A DNA stretch of 64,000 bases from Blepharisma stoltei (lineage: Eukaryota > Ciliophora > Heterotrichea > Heterotrichida > Blepharismidae). The notes beneath the pieces were generated by a model. That model was not told the origin of the DNA. It saw nothing but the letters and a program-made list of their open reading frames with translations, and searched no databases. Where the stretch lies: the NCBI GenBank assembly GCA_914767885.1, contig CAJZBQ010000056.1, forward strand, positions 1,008,001 to 1,072,000, given 5' to 3'. The position numbers and the translations under genes are program-made. Of this stretch, positions 56,191 to 64,000 are shown one piece after another (position 1 is the stretch's first letter; each line of letters starts with the position of its first letter).

Positions 56191-58866
56191 ATGGATCCTT
56201 TCAAATCAAGAGTATATGACGATAAGAAGTCACTGGATCGTGATTTTGCTCCTTTTCTCAAAGGAGTTGGAGGTGTTCACTTTAGAACAGAAGAAGATGA
56301 TGATTTAGAAAGGCAAGCATTAGCTGAAATTGAAAAATTACAACAAGAATTAAACCCAGAAGAGCCTTCACAAGTTGAGTATAAAAGGTCGATCCAAACT
56401 CCAATGACTCCAAGTGAAGAAAATGTTCTCGGAATGCTACAGACTAGAAATAGCAGAAGGAAAAGGACTGTGGGTGCTGAAAATTCTCGACCTGCCACAA
56501 TGCCAGTTGCTAAGTCTATTATGAAGCCTCCAAGTGAGACTAGAACTATAGTGACTCAGTCCACTGGTTTTGAAACAAGACCATTTACTTCTTTTACTAC
56601 TGATGAATCTAAAATATCTAAAACTAAAGATGAAGAAGAGGCTATTCTGAATTATAATAAATATGTAAACAGATAAACACCCTATTTTTATTTAAACAAG
56701 AAATAATTTTAAGTACCAAAAGATGTATTTTTATTTGATTTGTATAAATCTCCTGAACAATTAAGGATAAAGCTACTTGAAACACAGCTTGCAAATTTAT
56801 TAGCACAGAAAGAAAGAATGATCTCTGAACAAAAGGCAAGATTTGATAATCAGCTGCAGCAAGAAAAGCAAATTCTTACTCGTGATTATGAAGGAAGCGT
56901 AAATCAGTTAAAAGAATGGTTTGATTCTAAAAAGAGCTTGCTGGAATCAGCAAGAAGGCAGCAAGAAAAAATAGCTAGCCTTTCTCAAACCTTGTCAAAA
57001 AATGTTCAGACTGTTTCCAGTCTAAACCAGCAATTTTCAAGAGACAAAAATTATTCACTCCATTATTTAGTTAATTATAAAATAATTAATATTAAAAGCA
57101 TAAAAATATCTAATAAATTATGGGCGAAGCTAGAAAATTTGAAAGAGCAAGAACTCATCGCAAAAGAAAAATCATTAGAGCTGAGAGAAAGCAGATTGAC
57201 TTCACAAGTCCAAATTCTTGACCAAGATAAACAAAAGTTTGCAAATAAAGTTAGACTAACTGAAGAGATTGAAGCACAGAAAAGAAACTCCATTTACCAA
57301 GATAAGCTGCACTTGAGACATGAGCTTGATAAATTAGAAAAATATCAAGAAGAGTTAAAAGCCCAAGAAAGAAAAGAAAAAAAGCAACTTGCAATGGAAA
57401 AACATCAATTATCATTATATAAAGACCAGATCGAAAGAGAAGAAAAAGAAATGTGGGCAGATATAGAAGAAAGAGAAAGAAAACTAATAGAAAAAGAAGA
57501 CACAATAGAAAACGAAAAAAATGAAGCCATTTTCCAAATTCAGCAAGAAAAAGGTGCAATTATTGCTCAAATGAACTCAATTGAAAATTTTAAGAAAAAT
57601 ATTAATGCAATGTTTGCAGAGCTTGAAAGAAGAACAAAATATATTGAAGAAAGGGCAAAAGACATTAAAATAGAAATTGAGTATATCAGCAAAGAAAGCG
57701 AGCTGCTAGAAAGGGAGCGCGAAAAATATGAAAAAGAAGCACAAAAAGTCCACCAGATGTCTGTAGAAATAAGTCAACAAACTGAGCTCATTGTAGCTAC
57801 TAGAAAAGATATAGACACACAAAAAAATGATTTAGAAAAAAAGAAACAAGAAGCGCTTACATTAATGGCAGCTTCAAAAAGCGAAAAATTAAAAATTGAT
57901 CAGAAAACCAGAGATTTGATAAATAGGATGAAAACTTTTGAGTGCTTAAGGTCAGGCTAGGTTATTAAAGTCAGGCGTTAGTGATAGTGGTGACGAAGTC
58001 ACCAAAGACCTCCAATATGGGAGGTTCTCTACCACTTTTCGATTCCAGCTCAGAGGGTCTTTCCCCCAAAGGTGAATGCCATTTCCAGTAGATTCCCACG
58101 GCCCTGCTACAGACAGTTGGAGTAGCTTGATTCCATGGATTAGCTATCTATCGGATGCCGAAGTGCCTTCCTTCGATAGCTACAGGAAAATGACTACTCC
58201 CTATTGCCTGGGCCAAAACCTCCAATTTCTCAGTAGAGAAATGCCCTTGTGTGCTTGGATCCAAAGGACGTTACTGAGCATCTCCATTTCAAAGCACAGG
58301 AAAGGAGCCTAAATCTACCTGGATACACACTTTTGAGGCTTCACTTGATTCTCAGCTTGGAGTCCGTCCCAACTCGCCGTAGCCATAAGGTCTGGAATGT
58401 TACGCCAAGAGGGCAGGTTGACACGCGTCACCATTTTAATGCATATTTTGAGTGCTTAAGGACTTTAGATATTTCTGAAGTAGAAATACCCAAAATGGAA
58501 AGCATTGACATCGATGCCATAAAAGTTCCTAAAGTAAGTCGCCAAATCCGGTCAAAATCTGTTGCTCCAGTAGCTAGAAAATTCAATTCACAAGAGTTTT
58601 TAAAAGAACTTGAGCCATATAATAAAGCTCGAGAAGAGTTTCAAAATTATCTTACAACAGAAAACAGTGTATTGCTTAACAGTAAGTTGGCTTGTGAAAC
58701 TGGAATAACGAAGAGTATGATAGGATCAAGGCATGTGTTTTCAGATGCATCGAATTCTTTTTTTGGGCAGTCATCTTATTTTAGTGCAGGAAGTTTTGCT
58801 AAGCCGATTGATAGTATTAGAAAATCAAGGAATTTTGAAAGTTTTTCTTCGAATAATCCACTTTAA
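56191..58866 (+). CDS. FBF1-like coiled-coil protein (transition-fibre type)
   Basis: 694 residues from ATG 56191 (MDPFKSRVYDDKKSLDRDFAPFLKGVGG); an in-frame ATG at 56155 would add 12 residues. A disordered N terminus is followed by a long coiled coil starting SPEQLRIKLLETQLANLLAQKERMI, with DYEGSVNQLKEWFDSKKSLLESARRQQ, then a Ser-rich tail. The arrangement resembles the C-terminal coiled coil of Fas-binding factor 1, but coiled coils mislead and this is a moderate call. IESs at 56664-56744 and 57952-58461. A segment at about 57045-57120 (KNYSLHYLVNYKIINIKSIK) breaks the heptads and may be a third, in-frame IES. Confidence 0.72.
56664..56744. other. Short IES (81 bp)
   Basis: TA at 56662-56663 and 56743-56744. 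Non-repetitive, AT-rich, with stops. Excision gives ILNYNKYKSPEQLRIKLLE. Confidence 0.75.
57952..58461 (+). mobile_element. SINE-like element, family B, copy 3, full length
   Basis: Perfect 16-bp duplication TTTTGAGTGCTTAAGG (57936-57951 / 58446-58461). Tail GTCACCATTTTAATGCATA. The 5' part contains GGTGACGAAGTCACC and a B-box-like CTTTTCGATTCC. Collapse gives MKTFECLRTLDISEVE in frame. Confidence 0.88.
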
Positions 58867-58989
58867 ACTGAAATTTTTGAATTATTTAACTTATATTAAG
58901 AATAAACTAAAGTTATTACAGTTAAAAAATTGTGAATAAGCATATACCAAAATGTTTCGTTTTCTAATCGCTTTAGCTTCATATTTCTA

Positions 58990-59245
58990 ACTCCCTTCCC
59001 TTAATTGGAAAAACAGTCCTATTCTAATTTAAGGGGGTTTTTTAATAATAAATTTTTCTCAATAAAAATTTTAAATATAAATGTACTCAATGCTTTAAAT
59101 ATATTTTATTTGCACTATTTCAATTAAATTTATTCAAACTAATTTTATAGAAATTAATCTTTTTACCTATAAAATTTCCTATTGAACAAAATATCCAAAA
59201 AATGGAATTTTGACTAGGTTTAATTCCAAATAAAGTGGGGGAGTA
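58990..59245. mobile_element. MITE-1 copy (intergenic, 256 bp)
   Basis: Ends ACTCCCTTCCCTTAATTGGAA and TTAATTCCAAATAAAGTGGGGG; inner CTAATTTAAGGGGG and CCAAAAAATGGAATTTTGAC. TA at 58988-58989 and 59244-59245. The rest of 58867-59377 shows nothing else. Confidence 0.75.
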
Positions 59246-59377
59246 AGTCGTAAAATTTGACTAAATAGCCAAGGCAAAAGCAAGAATGTTAATCCTCTTA
59301 TAGACCCATAGCTAATTATGTCTATAATAGTATTCTATTTGTGATAAGACGTATTAAAGCATTTAATAAATAAAATT

Positions 59378-59850
59378 TTAAAATCAATTAAATCTAAAGA
59401 GCATATAAAGAGCTATAAATAAATTCAAAACAACAAAAAGTCTGTAGCACTCATGTCTTCCCAGCAATACCGCTGTTGTGACTGTTTTTGCTTTGATATC
59501 TTCTGAAAAGGCGCAAAGCTCAAAGATAATTTTTCAGTTTTGGTATAATAAATGTGTAGGAATCATATCTAGAAATAATTTAAATGAGATTTCGCCTGTA
59601 ATCGTTATAGAATTTAGTTCTATAAGCAGAAATCCATGTGTAAATAATCTTAAAAGTCCACCATATCCTTTATTTTCTAAATTTATTTCTGGAATGTATT
59701 GCAAGGCTATTAAAGACAGTAATATAAGCGAAAATACTGCAAATTGCCAAAAAGACTCAGCTTGTGCGGCTGTAATAACTGCTATTATAATGCAAAAAGT
59801 AAATCCAAATGCTCCATAATATCATCTACCATGCCTAAGATATAATCACA
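59378..59850 (-). CDS. Multi-TM membrane protein (5' end missing)
   Basis: The reverse strand is open from about 59850 to TAA 59378: RHGRWYYGAFGFTFCIIIAVITAAQ, FWQFAVFSLILLSLIALQYIP, FTHGFLLIELNSITITGEISFK, YQNWKIIFELCAF, FVVLNLFIALYMLFRFNWF. At least four hydrophobic helices; TGA is Trp at GRWYYG, YQNWK and FNWF. No start codon is found before an upstream TAA, so an IES or intron hides the N terminus. An overlapping plus-strand frame is a shadow. The family is not recognised. Confidence 0.6.
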
Positions 59851-61404
59851 AGTTTTATAAATTTTTAATTTAAAAAATTAGTAATTTTTAACAATTTATT
59901 TTAAAATACGAATAAAGTGCTTTAGCATATTTTTAAACTTCTTCCATTTTTTGCCCATTTTAGGTAAAAAGTTGAACCACCCCTGGTGCCACTGGCCTAG
60001 GGTCCGAATGTCCACATCTTGAGGGAGATTCGGGATGAGCTTTGCCAGATAATTGGACTTTTCACTGGCTTCTGAAGTATGTAGCAACAAATCTAAGGTG
60101 ACTTAACAAAATAAAGACGCTAGGAAGTTTGTGCTGAGCTGGGATGTGTAGCAGACCAAAAATCATCTCTAGCCGATTACCCCCTGAAGTAGGACGTGGG
60201 CTAGCTAGATTTTGGATTCAAAAGGAATAGGGTCTCCCCGAGAGATGGCCGCGCCACCAATTGGTGATGAGTCACTAAATTTGATGATGTCATCAGAAAA
60301 GAAGATAGAAAATTTGCAAGTTTTAGCAATTTCTTAAAGAAATTTAATTGGGGAAATTGGCCTGAAAAAAAAAGTAAATAACTTTCTTTTCTCTCTTCAA
60401 AAGTATCTGATATTATTTTCATTCATTTTGTCCTATTACACTCCCAAATCCTTGATTGAATGGCAGTGGGTTTCGATCAAGGATGAAGGCTAAGCAAAAT
60501 TTTAAAAAAATTATATAGCGTATCCTCACTTTTATCCTCTGATGTTTCCCGAGACAATCAAAGAGAGGCTAAAAGCGCGGAGACGCTATATACAAAATAA
60601 TGGTATATTTTTTTAATCAGTTTATAAGATAATAATTAGTAATATATTAAAATCGCTCGATCAAGGATGGAGACTTCTAAAGGGGGCTAGCTTTCCAAAA
60701 CTTCTGAAAATCTAATTGAATTGCTCATCTTTGGTTGAGAAATTAGGGTCTTTAAAATTGATATTTTCGTAATATTTTCATAAATGAAAATTTTAAGATG
60801 AACAATATCATTTTTAAAGAATCTTTGCTATTAATTGGGAGGAGCAGGTGTTTTATTATTTCCGATCTTTAAGCATCCAATTGAAATCTGCAAAATGAAA
60901 ATAAAAAGTATTCAGATTTTTCAGCAGTAAAGCTTAAGATGTGGATAGCTGTAAAGAGAGCATAAAAAATATTGAATCAATGCAAGTGCAGCATCATCTA
61001 TAGCTATCATTAACTATTTATATCAGAAGTAAAAATGGGATCAAATGCAAAGTGCAAGATTTACGGTAAGGCTGGCTAATTCTAAATTTTTAGTAATAAA
61101 ACGCTTGCTTTTAAGCGTATAGTTAATTTAATGAGCAAAAATTATAGGATTTTTAAATAATATATATATGTAAATAAATACAGCACTTAGATATAAAAAT
61201 TTTTTATCAACATAATGATTGATAATCTTTAAATAAAAAATTGCCATATTACAATAATCTACTCATCACTTATATATTCAAATCCAAAATCCCATTTCCG
61301 TCCCAACCTTTTCTCTTCTTACGCCCCTATCACTCTTAAAAATCCCTAAATTTCCAATTCTAATTAATCAATCTCATCAATAGCCATCGACAGTTATAAT
61401 AATT
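59851..61404. other. Long gene-poor stretch upstream of the dynein gene
   Basis: 59990-60290 is less AT-rich and resembles the body of a SINE-like element (3'-tail-like CCATTTTTTGCCCATTTTAGG on its left), but no duplication was found. A reverse-strand frame at about 60425 (MNENNIRYFWREKRKLF) may be an exon. A structured hairpin lies at 60512-60592, and GATCAAGGATG occurs near 60478 and 60659. 60800-61400 shows nothing beyond an AT-rich promoter region. Confidence 0.4.
60512..60592. repeat. 81-nt near-complete hairpin
   Basis: TATATAGCGT (60512-60521) pairs with ACGCTATATA (60583-60592). CTTTTATCCTCT (60529-60540) pairs with AGAGGCTAAAAG (60564-60575) with one mismatch. TGTTT pairs with AGACA around a CCCG loop. 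Confidence 0.6.
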
Positions 61405-64000
61405 ATGGAGCCTCCTTCACGCAAGCAGAGAGGAATTTACTCTGAAGTATTAGCTCAGCCAGATAAAGATGACCCAACTGACAATATAGTTCAAGAATCA
61501 GTCGCTTCAGGCCCAACAGCTCGCTTGACCACCCACCAAGTCCAGCGTCTTCCCCGGGCTCGAGGTCTTCAAAGGCGAAATCAAAATGACCACGATAAAA
61601 GCATAAACGCAGACTCCTCAGGAATTTATTCGAAAAAACGCGAAGGCGTCGCAGACCTCGACCCAAAAGTCTTTGAACCTTTTGTCCCCATTCCAGGCCG
61701 AACACCTCGTAAGGTTGTGATTGACCGAAAGAAGAAGCTTTTCGCATCCCTTCGTATTGAAGATTTGTTGAAGGCTGAAGGGGTTGATTATAGCAAGCCC
61801 ATCGTCGCTTGGCTACCTCTTGAACCTTTTGATGATAGAGAATTTGACGTCAGGAACCCTGAAGAATGAATTGAGTTGGCCACAAATAATGGGACCTTTG
61901 AAGCGGTGCCAGGACTTGGGCTGCAAAAAGACCACAGAGAGCCCGGAGTTTTCAATTGGAAACAAGTGCTAATTCACTCATATGACGCTGAAAGAGAAGT
62001 TTTCTATGGAATCTGGGACGATGCGTCAAAAATGGCTGTAGAGCTGCCGAAAATTAATTTATTGATCCTTGCTGAAGACCCTTACGTTTTTGCTAAAAGA
62101 GTAGCAGCCTCCCATCAGCAGAGAAAGTACGCAGAAAGCTTGATAAGATACAACTTTTATATCGACAATATGCCAACTGAGGAAATCCACACACTAGATG
62201 GAGACCAGAAGGCAAGACTTGTCTATAAAGCCACAAACGTAAAAGAAATGAATAAAAACGTGAACCCTGAGAACTCCCCATTAGTTTATGAAGTATGTTT
62301 AGATTTCGCAAGGACTATGAATAAAATTATTTTTGATAAACACATTAATGAAAGTGGAAAAGACCTGATCGCCAGCAATTTAACGCTGCCTCCTCCTGAG
62401 CCGCCTAAAAACGCGCCTGAATTCGGAATGGTTCAAATACCTAAGCATGACTTTCCAGAGCAGTTCAGCAATTTTTGCTTCAATAGTCTTTATATCAAAG
62501 AAGAAGTTATTGTTTCACTTGATAAAATTAAAGAACAGTGCTTAGGAGTGACCCTGGAAAAAGAAATTTTTAATACAAATTTCACAAAAACAATGAGATT
62601 GGAAGAGTTCAAGCAGATTGAGTTTGGGGCCATAAGCCAAGTGGCGCTTTATTTAAATGCATGGAAAGATAATATACAGAACATTATCCAAGGCTCTTTT
62701 CAAAATGTCGGCAAAGGGTGGTTTAACCTGCATGAAACTGCAAAAGAGACTTATGAGTTCGGAAAGCTGAAAAAGTACCTGACAATGGTAAAAATAATGA
62801 TGCAGGACTCTTTATTTACCTTAACTCATAAATCCCTTCACAAGTTTGTGGATATTTTAGAAAAATTCATCCCTACTGAAGTGTCTATTTACTCCCCAAA
62901 AGAAGTCCGCAATCTTTTTGAGCTGACAGAAGAGCAGCTAACAGTAGACCCTGAATATGCAAGAAATAACCCTCCGATTCCTTTAATTGCTATCGATATT
63001 CTGAAAGGAGGAAAAATGTTCTTATACTCTACAGAACCCAGCCAAGTTATAGAAAAAACTAAACAAGTGTTTGAAGAAGGCCTCGCCAAAATAAAAGACA
63101 TCCCTACTATGGAAGAAGTCGTCATGGAAAGCTTATTTAAAAAGCAAGGCGGAAAAACACCGCTAAAAGTCCCTGTAATTCCTGTAGACCAGCCAACTCC
63201 TCCAAAAGACGAAGAAAAGAAAGTCGGCAAGCTGCCTGATGAAAACACCTGGGTTTGGGATTTGCGGGAAAGAGTAATCAGCTTGATGACAAAGGCAATC
63301 CAGCCGCTAAATGAATATATAAAAGTTTACGATAGATTTGAAAGCGTAATGCAGCTCAGCGCTGATAATTATATAAAAAGCTTAGAAGAAGGAGAAGAAG
63401 TCTCAGTTGAAGACTTAAGAGACGAAATTCTTAAACATCAAGAACTTGAGAAAAAACTGCTAGAAGAGATCCCTGAAACTGTCAGAGTGTCCTGCTTTGA
63501 GGTCCATTGCAAAGAAGTCAGGAACACACTAGCAGGGAAGCATACTTTATTTGTCAAACAAATTACAGAACTAATAGCCCACCGCGCCAGAGAAAAAAAC
63601 GCAGCCATGCTTGAAAACTTCAGAAAAATGCATAGGGATATCAACAAGCCTCCAAAAGATATAGAAGAGCTTACAGAAATAAAAGACCTAATTGCAAGAG
63701 TCCCTATGGAAATAGAAAAGATGAAAATTGATATAGAGGGTAACATGGTCACTTATTCAATACTTGAAAAATTCCAATATAGGTTTACAGTTGATGACAT
63801 GAATAAGAAATGGGATTTATATGGATACCCTAAGAAAACTTATGATTTAATAGCTCAGAAAAGTGAAGAGCTTGATAAACAAAAAGAAGTCTTTAAAGAG
63901 CATATGGTCACTGAGCAGCAAGAATTTAATGAAGCAATTGAAGATTTAGAAAATATCGTTAAGACTTTTGTCCAATATACTGATATTAATCAGTATAAAG
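61405..64000 (+). CDS. Axonemal dynein heavy chain, N-terminal part, DNAH1-like (inner arm)
   Basis: ATG 61405 opens a frame of about 865 residues that leaves the window on the right. The sequence PGRTPRKVVIDRKKKLFASLRIEDLLKAEGV and WLPLEPFDDREFDVRNPEEWIEL match the N-terminal tail of inner-arm dynein heavy chains of the DNAH1 type. A helical linker-preceding region follows (RVPMEIEKMKIDIEGNMVTYSILEKFQYRFT). TGA gives Trp at NPEEWIEL. No insertion in 2.6 kb, a marked contrast to neighbours. The motor domain is outside, so the exact isoform is an inference. Confidence 0.88.

Noticed and set aside
59478-59819. 113-codon plus-strand ORF
   Set aside because: The opposite strand encodes a clean multi-TM protein with TGA as Trp; the plus frame is its shadow.
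61403-61747. 114-codon reverse ORF over the dynein start
   Set aside because: It is a shadow of the dynein heavy-chain frame.

Overview
The window looks like germline (micronuclear) DNA of a heterotrich ciliate, most probably Blepharisma. Two things seen in the sequence support this. First, TGA must be read as Trp: it sits at invariant Trp positions, such as the DIWSxG motif of the kinase at the left edge, while TAA and TAG end the genes. Second, introns are exactly 15 nt (GT...AG) in at least five genes. Almost every gene is also broken by DNA that must be removed for the protein to read through, as expected of internal eliminated sequences (IESs). The species name is an inference.

The genes are ordinary housekeeping and ciliary genes, tightly packed on both strands. 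From left to right: SNF1/AMPK-like kinase (-), BolA-like (+), FAAH-like amidase (-), ornithine decarboxylase (-), a very large Cys-rich REJ/GPS membrane protein (+, 9.6-18.9 kb), a type I membrane protein (-), ribosomal protein L28e (+), coiled-coil and small membrane genes (-), a voltage-sensor-like four-TM protein (-), a PH-Clu-TPR protein (+), small genes, a pRiA4-ORF3-like protein (-), an F-BAR/PH protein (+), an Air/ZCCHC7-like zinc-knuckle protein (+), an AIG1/rolling-stone-like protein (+), a PX protein (-), a tetraspan protein (-), coiled-coil genes, a SET-domain methyltransferase (-), a secreted Cys-rich protein (-), glutamate dehydrogenase (+), a multi-FxPxI ciliary-type protein (+), RABL2 (-), an FBF1-like coiled-coil protein (+), a multi-TM protein (-) and an axonemal dynein heavy chain running off the right edge (+).

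The interrupting DNA falls into classes. (a) About 16 SINE-like elements of 220-630 bp have 9-16 bp target-site duplications and a shared 3' tail near GCCATATTTTAATT or CACCATTTTAATG; 14 lie inside coding sequence and a 15th lies inside another IES. (b) MITE-1 has ends like CTCCCTTTAAATTGGAACAAAA. (c) MITE-2 has ends like ACTCCCCTCCGTGAGCGAAC. (d) One-off TIR or fold-back elements include an 89-bp perfect inverted repeat. (e) Unique AT-rich IESs are as short as 59 bp. Removing the listed segments (and the 15-nt introns) makes the coding length an exact multiple of three in all 21 interrupted or intron-containing genes that I could reconstruct. That is strong internal evidence for the boundaries. 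The main novel signals are the retroelement-type IESs that often lack TA boundaries, and an IES that splits a 15-nt intron so that the intron exists only after DNA excision.
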